Shown here: piece by piece, positions 33,790-41,433 of the stretch
How positions within the stretch are numbered: position 1 is the first letter of the stretch
How the letters are laid out: every line of letters starts with the position of its first letter
Source of the DNA: Bradyrhizobium manausense
GTDB lineage: Bacteria; Pseudomonadota; Alphaproteobacteria; Rhizobiales; Xanthobacteraceae
NCBI RefSeq assembly: GCF_018130615.1
Contig: NZ_JAFCKB010000005.1
Coordinates: 310,001 to 374,000, forward strand
DNA: 64,000 nt
Direction of reading: 5' to 3'
Position numbers and translations under genes: made by a program
The notes under the pieces: model-generated
Database searches by the model: none
What the model was told of the DNA's origin: nothing
What the model saw: the letters and a program-made list of their open reading frames with translations, nothing else

Positions 33790-34743
33790 CTACTTCTTGA
33801 GCATCGCCTTCATCGAGCCCATGAAGTCGTCGACATTGCTCTTGTCGATGACCTTGCCGGGTACGATGATGATGCCGTTGGCGGGCACGCCGGACTTGTC
33901 GCCCTCGATGTACTTCGCCATCAGCTTCATGCCCTGATAGCCCCATTCGAACGGCTGCTGCACGACGGTGCCGGCGATCGCACCTTCCTTGACGCCGCCC
34001 AGCGTGATCGGATCCTCGTCGAAGCCGATGATCTGGATCTTGCCGAGCTTGCCGGCCTCCTTCAGCACTTCGTAGATGCGCGGGGTGTTGTAGGAGTAGA
34101 AGCCGACCAGGCAGCTCACGTCGGGCATGGCGGCGAGGATGTCCTCGACGTTGCGCTTGGCGCGGGTCTGGTCGATCTCGTCGCCGCGAACGTCGACCAG
34201 CTCGACCTTCGAGCCCTTGATGGTTTCCTTGACGCCCTCGATGCGTTCGCGGGCGTTGTCGGCGCCGGGCAGACCGACGAAGCCGACGCACTTGCCGCCG
34301 TTCGGCAGCGCCTTGAGCATCAGCTTGCCGGCGTCCTTGCCGAGGTCGACGTTGGACGAGCCGATATAGGCGATGCGCTTCGAGTTCGGCGCGTCGCTGT
34401 CGGTGGTGAACAGCAGCGTCTGCGAGGCGATCTTGTTGAGATGCTCGACCTGGTTCTTCGGATCGACCGCGCTGACCATGATGCCGGCGGCACCGGCGGC
34501 GACGAGGTCGTCCATCATGCGCTGCTGAACGGCAGCGGCGGCCTGTTCCGGATATTTGAGCTGAAGATTGTAGTTGGGCAGTTCGCCCTGGGCCTTCTTC
34601 ACGCCGGCCTCGGCGATCTTCCAGAAGTCGGATGCCCCGTTGACGACGAAGGCCAGAACCTTCTTGTCCGCCGCATTGGCCGAGCCGAGACCCAGAGCCA
34701 CTGCGAACGCGACAGATACACCTGCAATCAAGAGACGCTGCAT
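33790..34743 (-). CDS. Sugar ABC transporter substrate-binding protein
   Basis: A 317-residue periplasmic protein of the ribose/galactose-binding class. The signal peptide (1-24) ends ANA, and the mature part starts DKKVLAFVVNGASDFWKIAEAGVKKAQ. Later lobes show GAAGIMVSAVDPKNQ and KIQIIGFDEDPITLGG. ATG at 34743 follows GGGGAGGATGAC. First gene of the operon. Ligand unknown. Confidence 0.91.
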   Translation of the reverse strand: MQRLLIAGVSVAFAVALGLGSANAADKKVLAFVVNGASDFWKIAEAGVKKAQGELPNYNLQLKYPEQAAAAVQQRMMDDLVAAGAAGIMVSAVDPKNQVEHLNKIASQTLLFTTDSDAPNSKRIAYIGSSNVDLGKDAGKLMLKALPNGGKCVGFVGLPGADNARERIEGVKETIKGSKVELVDVRGDEIDQTRAKRNVEDILAAMPDVSCLVGFYSYNTPRIYEVLKEAGKLGKIQIIGFDEDPITLGGVKEGAIAGTVVQQPFEWGYQGMKLMAKYIEGDKSGVPANGIIIVPGKVIDKSNVDDFMGSMKAMLKK

Positions 34744-35177
34744 GTCATCCTCCCCTTGTGCGGTCAGCCCTTCATGAAGGCCAACTCTGCTTGAACCCAC
34801 GAATTGGGCGCATGCCTCACCTCCCTGCGGGACGCGCAGGTCAGCCGCCATCCGCGTCTTTGCGGCAGGGCGGGGCCAACAGCCGGCCCGCGAGGTGAAA
34901 TGAGGCACGTACCTCAGCGTAGCAAAAGCCCGCCGGGGGTGCAACCGGAAGGCGACGTTCCTGCAAAGTCGACCACGCTGCTCGCCTCGCTGGCTTTCCG
35001 CCGGGGGATCGAGCGCCGGTTGAGCGGGCGGCGTTTCCGGGTCGCATGCACCGTCGACTTGCGTCAGCAAGGCTTCCGCAGCTGCAGAATTTTCCCGGGC
35101 CTACGACGTACGTCAGATGTGTTTCCACCCGCCGCACTCGAAGCTCAGGTCCGTGTTCGAAACACGGAGGGATCGAG
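34744..35177. other. Divergent promoter region of the sugar ABC operon and the PEP-CTERM-like gene
   Basis: 434 bases. Both flanking genes start here with clear ribosome sites. No coding frame is convincing and no operator is obvious. GAGGCACGTACCTC (34911-34924) is a near-perfect short palindrome that could be a binding site. Confidence 0.4.
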
Positions 35178-35753
35178 ATGACGTCCAAGCTGCGCAACGC
35201 GATCATGGGACTGACGATGATTTGCTCGATGGTATCGCCGGCTGTCGCCAGCGAGATCGTCTACGCTCCCTTCGACTTGCCGGATGGCGTTGCGAGCGTG
35301 GGCAAGTACAGCGGTACGGTGTCCATCACGGTCGCGGGTTTGGGTCAGGCGCTGGCCAATCTTTATAGCGACGCCTTCTACACTCTGAATGCCCCGCCGA
35401 CGGGACCGGCCGACTTTCATTTCTGGAATTTGGGATTTAGCACATCCGGCTCCGGCTTGTTCGAAGCCGAGAACTATCTCGTCGGCAGTGTGCCGGCTTT
35501 CAATCCGACGGGAATCTATACATTCGAGCTGAATACGGGAGCGTCAGGTCCGACGCAGCTCCATTTCGGTGTGCACGACGACGTCTTCAGCGACAACAGC
35601 GGCGCCTATGTCGTCGTGATCACGCAGCTTGCGTCATCCGTCCCGGAGCTTTCGACCTGGGCGATGATGGTTCTGGGGTTTGCCGGCATGGGCTTGATGG
35701 CCTATCGCCGGCGTCATCAGGCGACGCGCAGCAGCGCCGTCGTCTGGTGCTGA
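35178..35753 (+). CDS. PEP-CTERM-like sorted exported protein
   Basis: A 191-residue protein. The signal peptide (1-24) ends AVAS. The middle is a beta-rich domain with few charges. The C-terminus reads VPELSTWAMMVLGFAGMGLMAYRRRHQ: a PEP-like tripeptide (PEL), a TM helix and an Arg cluster, as in PEPxxWA-CTERM sorting signals. ATG follows ACGGAGGGATCGAG. Such proteins need an exosortase or archaeosortase-like enzyme, none of which is in the window. An intrinsic terminator follows. Confidence 0.82.
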   Translation: MTSKLRNAIMGLTMICSMVSPAVASEIVYAPFDLPDGVASVGKYSGTVSITVAGLGQALANLYSDAFYTLNAPPTGPADFHFWNLGFSTSGSGLFEAENYLVGSVPAFNPTGIYTFELNTGASGPTQLHFGVHDDVFSDNSGAYVVVITQLASSVPELSTWAMMVLGFAGMGLMAYRRRHQATRSSAVVWC

Positions 35754-35795
35754 CCAATCGGACAAAGGTCCCAGAGGCGTCCGAGAAGGGCCCAG

Positions 35796-35824
35796 AAAAA
35801 GCCGCCCCGACGGGGCGGCTTTTT
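35796..35824 (+). terminator. Intrinsic terminator after the PEP-CTERM-like gene
   Basis: AAAAAGCCGCCCC, GA, CGGGGCGGCTTTTT: a perfect GC stem with A tract before and T tract after, so it can work in both directions. Confidence 0.9.
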
Positions 35825-35963
35825 GCGGATCACGGGCGAAAAATGACCATCGCCTATCCCCGGCATGAATGGCAGACCCGGATTGACACGGGCTGCGCGA
35901 TTAATGGTTTCTTAGCTCCGATCAGGCGGGATTTGAGCGGGAATTTCAGGGGAGACTGCTCCC

Positions 35964-36371
35964 ATGCTGAAGGACGGTACCTACGCGGCGTGGTACAAGA
36001 CGCCGCTCGATGAGGGCACCGGCATCGTCCATGTCGCAGACGGCCAGATCTGGGGCCGCGACAGCCTGATGACGTATCACGGCGCCTGCAAGGTGGACGG
36101 CGATCGCTTCACGGCGACCGTGCTGACGAAGCGTCATACCGAGGGGCGTGTCACCGTCTTCGGCGTCTATGATGAACTCACGCTGGAGATCGAGGGGACG
36201 TGCCCCGGCAAGATCGCGACCTACACGGCGACGGCCGGGCAAGCGCGGGGCGTCGTCCTCCAGGGAACGCTCATTCTGACGGAACAGCCGGCGGCGGCAA
36301 CTGAACAGACAGGGTTGGTCCCAGCATTCGATCCCGGCAAGCTTCCAAAACTGCCGAAACGCCCGCGCTGA
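35964..36371 (+). CDS. GrlR-like small beta-barrel protein
   Basis: A 135-residue soluble protein beginning MLKDGTYAAWYKTPLDEGTGIVHVADGQIWGRDS. That pattern (DG-x-Y ... G-x-G-x-V ... DG-x-x-x-G-x-DS) resembles GrlR-family regulatory proteins, followed by TYHGACKVDGDRFTATV and a Pro/Lys-rich tail. ATG follows GGGGAGACTGCTCCC. GrlR homologues outside enteropathogens have no known role, and no type III secretion gene is nearby, so the name describes fold only. Confidence 0.65.
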   Translation: MLKDGTYAAWYKTPLDEGTGIVHVADGQIWGRDSLMTYHGACKVDGDRFTATVLTKRHTEGRVTVFGVYDELTLEIEGTCPGKIATYTATAGQARGVVLQGTLILTEQPAAATEQTGLVPAFDPGKLPKLPKRPR

Positions 36372-36401
36372 GCGCAGGAGGCGTCGCAGCGGTCCTTCGG
36401 A

Positions 36402-36635
36402 TCAGATCCTGGCCTTTGCGACGTACAGCCCGGGCACACATTTGAAACGCGCGATGTGCCAGTCGTCGGATCGGTAGATCGGGTGAGCGCTCTTCCATTG
36501 AGCGAGTCCTGCCTGGCCGCCGGTGAGGCAGCCCTGAAAGGTGAGGCGGGTGTCGAGGTTCGAATTTGTAATGGCCACTTCGGTGCAGTCATGACCTGAA
36601 AAATGGCAAAGCACGGCGACAATCGTGACAAACAT
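36402..36635 (-). CDS. Small Cys-containing exported protein, paralogue of the 6.7-kb protein
   Basis: A 77-residue protein with a short hydrophobic N-terminus (FVTIVAVLCHFSG) and cysteines at about 9, 17, 36 and 65. It shares with 6684-6893 the order VT-x-x-AVL, C, QC/GC, A-QW-x-x-HP and RFKCVPG/RWRCEYP. No strong ribosome site is seen, so the start is uncertain. Function unknown. Confidence 0.6.
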   Translation of the reverse strand: MFVTIVAVLCHFSGHDCTEVAITNSNLDTRLTFQGCLTGGQAGLAQWKSAHPIYRSDDWHIARFKCVPGLYVAKARI

Positions 36636-36697
36636 TGCATCAAATCCGAGAACCGCAGCTTAAAGGACGAACATCAGAAATTCGAGCTAGGATGAAG

Positions 36698-36874
36698 TCA
36701 GAGAAAGCCAGCTCCGAGATCGACTCCATTGAGCAATAGAAGGAGTGATGCCAACAGGCCGACGCCGGAGACTATCGCCAGCGTTTCAAGAGCGTCAGCG
36801 TCGTCCCTGACTTCAAAAGAAGGCGAGAATCTCCGCACCAAGGCGATCATTGTGTGCTCCAAATCGCTGGACAT
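36698..36874 (-). CDS. Small membrane protein (possible)
   Basis: A 58-residue frame starting MSSDLEHTMIALVRRFSPSF with one TM helix (AIVSGVGLLASLLLLLNG) at the C-terminal end. An upstream in-frame start at 36907 is also possible. The ribosome site is weak (ACAGG directly at the ATG). The amphipathic N-terminal half and clean TM segment argue for a real gene, but support is modest. No partner gene. Confidence 0.4.
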   Translation of the reverse strand: MSSDLEHTMIALVRRFSPSFEVRDDADALETLAIVSGVGLLASLLLLLNGVDLGAGFL

Positions 36875-37044
36875 CCTGTCTTTCGTCTTCCGCAAAGAAG
36901 CCAACATTTACGGCCCGCGGGACAGGTGCGCCTCATCAAGATTGGTGAGATGGCGATGATTTTCTTGCGCCAGGCCATCGAGCCCGTTCGCCGCGCCGAC
37001 GGTGATGATGCGGAGTTTGCGCCGTGCGACCGACCGCGCAGGCG

Positions 37045-38133
37045 TCAAGCGTCGTTTACGGGCCCGGGCGGCCGGAGCCCATTCAGCAACGCGACCACGT
37101 CGGACTGCCTGGTATAGCCGACCTTTGTCAGAACGACTTTCACGTGTGAGCGGACGGTATTCTCGGAGGTGCCGCTTTCCGCAGCGATGCCCTTCACGGT
37201 CTGACCGGCAGCCAGGCCGCGGGCGACGCGCGCCTCGGCGGGGGTGAGATCGAAAAGGGATCGTATCAGGTCGACCGGCGGCGCCTCCGGCCTGGTCACC
37301 GGCGTCAACATCAACATGGCAGCGCAGCGGAAAAAGACGTCGCGCGCCGAGCCGCGGATCGGCACGAGATGCGCAATCATCGCGGCGTCCGCATCGCGGA
37401 CGGGAAACGACCGCACATTCGGAGCGTCATCGTCATTCACCGTCGCGATGGCGTCGCGCAGCAGCGCGTCGGCGTGGGCGTCCTTCAGCGCGATGCGGTC
37501 GTTCGCCCGCCACGAGATGAAGCCGCTCAAGGTCTCGATCAACTGGTTCGCACCGAGGACTTTTCCGTTATCCGTGAATACCAGTGCGGGAATGCCGAGC
37601 AGGGCGAGTGCTTGTGTTGCGGCCCGGGCTCGCTCCAACTGCAGGCGGGCCGCGACAAAGGAGGCCCTGGCCAGATGGGAGTGCACCTCGTTGAGGGTGC
37701 CAAGCACCGCTGACGACGCCGATCCTTGATCGTAGGCCCGCTCCAGCGCGATCACCATGTCGTCGCCTGTCGGCAACGCTATAGCGGTCGCCGAGGCCCA
37801 TCCCATGCCGCGCGGGTGCAACATGTCCCTGTAGGCCGGATCATTGCGCATTTCTTCCGGCGTATAGAGGGTGCTGTCCGGTATGAAGCCGGTCTGCTTC
37901 GCGCGCAGCAGCCGGTTGAAGCGTTCCGACCGCGGAATCCATCCGCTCTCCATCAAGGGTCGCAGATCGGCGCGTGCTTCCTCGCTTGAGGCGGACCATC
38001 GCAGCACGTTTCCGTTCGAGATACACAACCAGCCGGACAGTGCGCCGCCGAGTTGCACCAGTTCTGCCAGAATCTCCGGCCAAAGGTCAGGCACAAAGGC
38101 GCATTCGTAAATTCGATCGACCAGCCGCGACAT
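37045..38133 (-). CDS. LuxR-family helix-turn-helix regulator
   Basis: A 362-residue regulator. The N-terminal 270 residues form an unrecognised sensor region without a receiver Asp; a PAS-like segment is plausible (LLGIPALVFTDNGKVLGANQLIETLSG around 177-204). The C-terminal HTH reads LTPAEARVARGLAAGQTVKGIAAESGTSENTVRSHVKVVLTKVGYTRQSD. It is divergent from the beta-glucosidase gene (146 bases apart), so it may control it. Confidence 0.88.
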   Translation of the reverse strand: MSRLVDRIYECAFVPDLWPEILAELVQLGGALSGWLCISNGNVLRWSASSEEARADLRPLMESGWIPRSERFNRLLRAKQTGFIPDSTLYTPEEMRNDPAYRDMLHPRGMGWASATAIALPTGDDMVIALERAYDQGSASSAVLGTLNEVHSHLARASFVAARLQLERARAATQALALLGIPALVFTDNGKVLGANQLIETLSGFISWRANDRIALKDAHADALLRDAIATVNDDDAPNVRSFPVRDADAAMIAHLVPIRGSARDVFFRCAAMLMLTPVTRPEAPPVDLIRSLFDLTPAEARVARGLAAGQTVKGIAAESGTSENTVRSHVKVVLTKVGYTRQSDVVALLNGLRPPGPVNDA

Positions 38134-38279
38134 CGCATACCCTGTTTGGAGGCATGCTAATGCAGGTCAATTGGTCCTGCCAGCCGCCACGTCACGACTT
38201 CATGGCGAAGCCGTCTTCTCAAATCGGCCGGGACTGGTCATTGTGCCGGCTCGACACAGCTGCATTTGGAGAAGATGAA

Positions 38280-39743
38280 ATGCCGGATGAGGTCTCGCGC
38301 CGCCAGTTCGCGAAATTGGCGGGGCTCTCCGCAGCCGGAATGGCCAGTCCCGTGTCATCGGTCGAAGCCAAGCCGGCGTCGCCACCACGTAGCGCCGGCG
38401 GGTTTCCGCAAAACTTCGTCTGGGGCACGGCGACCTCGTCCTACCAGGTGGAGGGCGCGGTCAATGAGGACGGACGAGGGGCCTCGATCTGGGACAAGTT
38501 CGTGCGCATCCCCGGCAAGATCGAGGACGGCACCACCGGCGACCACGCCAATGAGCATTATCATCGCTACAAGGAGGACATCGCGCTCGTCAGGGAGCTC
38601 GGCTGCAAGGCCTATCGCTTCTCGGTGGCCTGGCCGCGGGTGTTTCCGGACGGCGACGGCAAGCCGAACCCAAAAGGCCTCGACTTCTACAATCGCCTGG
38701 TCGATGAGCTCCTGAAGAATGGCATCGAGCCATGGCTCACGCTCTATCATTGGGACCTGCCGCAATCGCTGCAGGATCGCTTCGGCGGCTGGCGTTCGAC
38801 CGAGACCTGCAAGATCTTCGGCGACTATGCGGCCTATGTCGCCGAGCACCTGACCGATCGCGTCAAAAACGTTTTCACGCTGAACGAGAGTGGCCGCTTC
38901 GTCTATTTCGGCTACGGTATCGGCATCGATGCGCCGGGCCTGACCTTGCCGCAAGCCGAGGTAAACCAGATCCGGCACAACAGCGCGCTCGCCCATGGCC
39001 TTGCGGTGCAGGCGGTGCGCGCCCATGGCCGCCGCGGCACGCGTGTCGGTCCCGCCGAGAATATCGATGCCTGCATCCCCGCGATCGATACGCCTGAGAA
39101 CGTCCGTGCCGCCGAGATCGCGCTGCGCGAGCTGAATGCCGGCTACCTCAACGTCATCATGACCGGCCGCTACACCGACGCATTCCTGAAATATGCCGGA
39201 GCCGACGCGCCGAAATATACCGAGGCGGACCTGAAGATCATCTCCTCGCCGGTCGATTTCGTCGGCGTCAACATCTATTCGCCGCAGCACTACATCGTTG
39301 CGTCCGACCAGGGCGCGGGATTCATGCCGCTGCCGATCCCGAAATCGTTCCCGCACATGAATTCGGACTGGCTGCGCGTGGGCCCCGAAACGATTTACTG
39401 GGTGCCGAAGCTCGCGGCCAAAATCTGGAAGACGAACGCGATCTATATCAGCGAGAACGGTGCCTCCGGCGACGATCAGGTGACGCAAGACGGCAAGATC
39501 TACGATACAGACCGCATCATGTACTTGCGCAATTATCTCGCCCAGCTCCAGCGCGCCACCGCGGAGGGTGTACCGGTGCGCGGCTATTTCCTCTGGAGCC
39601 TGATGGACAATTTCGAATGGGTGTACGGGCTCAACAAGCGCTTTGGGCTCTATCACGTCAATTTCGACACGCAGGTGCGTACCCCAAAACTCAGCGCGAG
39701 CTTTTACCGAAACGTGATCGCGAAGAACGCGGCCGGGGCGTGA
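38280..39743 (+). CDS. GH1 beta-glucosidase, Tat-exported
   Basis: A 487-residue glycoside hydrolase family 1 enzyme that cleaves beta-glucosides. The N-terminus has a twin-arginine motif (SRRQFAKLAG) and short hydrophobic stretch, so the enzyme is probably folded before export to the periplasm. GH1 opening FPQNFVWGTATSSYQVEGA (42-60), acid/base Glu203 in TLNE and nucleophile Glu392 in YISENG are all present, so it should be active. ATG at 38280 follows GGAGAAGATGAA. Export is unusual, as most bacterial GH1 enzymes are cytosolic. The divergent LuxR gene may regulate it. Confidence 0.92.
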   Translation: MPDEVSRRQFAKLAGLSAAGMASPVSSVEAKPASPPRSAGGFPQNFVWGTATSSYQVEGAVNEDGRGASIWDKFVRIPGKIEDGTTGDHANEHYHRYKEDIALVRELGCKAYRFSVAWPRVFPDGDGKPNPKGLDFYNRLVDELLKNGIEPWLTLYHWDLPQSLQDRFGGWRSTETCKIFGDYAAYVAEHLTDRVKNVFTLNESGRFVYFGYGIGIDAPGLTLPQAEVNQIRHNSALAHGLAVQAVRAHGRRGTRVGPAENIDACIPAIDTPENVRAAEIALRELNAGYLNVIMTGRYTDAFLKYAGADAPKYTEADLKIISSPVDFVGVNIYSPQHYIVASDQGAGFMPLPIPKSFPHMNSDWLRVGPETIYWVPKLAAKIWKTNAIYISENGASGDDQVTQDGKIYDTDRIMYLRNYLAQLQRATAEGVPVRGYFLWSLMDNFEWVYGLNKRFGLYHVNFDTQVRTPKLSASFYRNVIAKNAAGA

Positions 39744-39772
39744 TGGGTTCTCTCGCGTAGAACCCTCGAAGT

Positions 39773-39791
39773 CGTCATGCCCGGCATGACG
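39773..39791. terminator. Short perfect hairpin after the beta-glucosidase gene
   Basis: CGTCATGC, CCG, GCATGACG: an 8-bp stem located 30 bases after the stop. It is a short form of the GTCATGCC palindromes seen elsewhere. No T tract follows, so its terminator function is uncertain. Confidence 0.5.
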
Positions 39792-39907
39792 TCGCGGAAG
39801 CTTTCGCACAGCGGAAAATCCGGACCAGAGGCGTAACACCCCGCATTGACTCCGATCTCCCCCTGATTCAAAACCGCCTCAACACCCATGACAAGAGGAC
39901 AAAGCCC

Positions 39908-41140
39908 ATGACCGATGCGCTGATCATCGATGCCTGCCGCACCCCGCGGGGCGTCGGCAAGGCCGGCAAGGGAGCGCTCTCCGGCATTCATCCGCAGCAG
40001 CTCGGCGCAACGGTGCTGCGCGCGCTCGCCGATCGCACCGGCATCAACACCGCCGACGTCGACGACATCGTCTGGGGCTGCAGCGCGCAGGTTGCAACGC
40101 AAAGTGGCGATCTCGGCCGCATGTCGGCGCTCGATGCCGGCTACGACGTGCGCGCCAGCGCCGTGACGCTGGATCGGTTCTGCGGTTCCGGCATCACCAG
40201 CGTCAACATGGCTGCAAGCTCGATCATGGCAGGCGCGGAAGATCTCGTCATCGCCGGCGGCTGCGAGATGATGTCGATGGAGGGGCGCCGCGGCGGCGGT
40301 CCGATGATGATGGATAGCGGCAATCTCCGACTGCGCGCGCGGCATCCGCAATCGCATCAGGGCGTCTGCGCCGATGCGATCGCGACGCTGGAAGACATCA
40401 CGCGGCAGGATGTCGATGCGCTCGGGCTGGAAAGCCAGAAGCGCGCCGCGCAGGCGATTGCCGGCGGTCACTTCAAGAAGAGCCTTGTGCCCGTTCATCG
40501 CGAGGACGGCAGCCTCGCGCTCGACCACGAAGAATATCCGCGGCCGCAGACCACGATGGAAGGCCTCAGCAGCCTGAAGCCCGCGTTTCCCGCGATCGCC
40601 GACTATGCGCTGGACGACAAGGGTACGACCTATCGCGGCCTCATCCTGCAGAAATATCCTGATCTCGACATCAACTTCGTGCACCACGCCGGCAATTCGT
40701 CCGGCGTCGTTGACGGCGCCGCCGCGATCCTGCTGGCCTCGCCGTCCTACGCCAAGGCGCACGGCCTTAAAGCCCGCGCCCGCGTAGTAGCGATGGCGAA
40801 CATGGGGGACTCGCCGACCCTGATGCTGAACGCGCCGGTGCCGGCGACGCGCAAGGTGCTGGCGAAGGCCGGGCTGACCATCGACGACATCGACCTATTC
40901 GAGATCAACGAGGCCTTTGCGGTGGTTGCGGAAAAATACATCCGCGATCTCAAGCTCGACCGTGCCAAGGTCAACGTCAATGGCGGCTCGATCGCGCTCG
41001 GCCATCCGATCGGCGCGACCGGCTCGATCCTGATCGGCACCGTGCTCGACGAACTCGAGCGCCGCGACCTCAAGCGCGGTCTCGTCACGATGTGCGCGGC
41101 CGGCGGCATGGCGCCGGCTATCATCATCGAGCGGATCTAG
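39908..41140 (+). CDS. Acetyl-CoA C-acyltransferase (thiolase)
   Basis: A 410-residue thiolase condensing or cleaving acyl-CoA. The active-site Cys is in LDRFCGSGITSVNMAA (about 95), the NEAFA motif with catalytic His region follows (EINEAFAVVAEK), then GGSIALGHPIGATGS with His, and the C-terminal CAAGGMAPA Cys. The sequence lacks a typical PhaA HFxSMS segment and looks more like a FadA/acetyl-CoA acetyltransferase type used in fatty-acid degradation. It is preceded by AAGAGGAC. It stands alone with no partner hydratase/dehydrogenase. Confidence 0.93.
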   Translation: MTDALIIDACRTPRGVGKAGKGALSGIHPQQLGATVLRALADRTGINTADVDDIVWGCSAQVATQSGDLGRMSALDAGYDVRASAVTLDRFCGSGITSVNMAASSIMAGAEDLVIAGGCEMMSMEGRRGGGPMMMDSGNLRLRARHPQSHQGVCADAIATLEDITRQDVDALGLESQKRAAQAIAGGHFKKSLVPVHREDGSLALDHEEYPRPQTTMEGLSSLKPAFPAIADYALDDKGTTYRGLILQKYPDLDINFVHHAGNSSGVVDGAAAILLASPSYAKAHGLKARARVVAMANMGDSPTLMLNAPVPATRKVLAKAGLTIDDIDLFEINEAFAVVAEKYIRDLKLDRAKVNVNGGSIALGHPIGATGSILIGTVLDELERRDLKRGLVTMCAAGGMAPAIIIERI

Positions 41141-41433
41141 CCGGCTGCGCGCGCGGAAAGGGATTCGGGTTCCGCGATCGTCGGTTCGGGATGCGATGGG
41201 GCGCCCGTGGCCGCGCCCCTGGCCGGGCGATTTGTCTTGCCCATTCCATAGGCATCGATCTCCGTAGATCTGCGGGAAGAGGTACGTGTTTCCCCGCATC
41301 ATCCGAGATGATGAAACGCACAGGTAACCTTGACCGACGTTCGATGGTTGGCATGCGCCGGTTTTAACCGGATTCGACATACTCGAAGCCCTACGCTTCG
41401 TGGGATGGGTCGTTCTGGGAATTGTGTTTCCTG
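41141..41433. other. Intergenic region upstream of the GGDEF-EAL gene
   Basis: About 290 bases without a convincing gene, repeat or promoter motif; frames here are short and lack ribosome sites. Confidence 0.4.

Noticed and set aside
38355-39839. A 494-codon minus-strand frame opposite the beta-glucosidase
   Set aside because: Antisense shadow; the GH1 catalytic motifs are on the plus strand.
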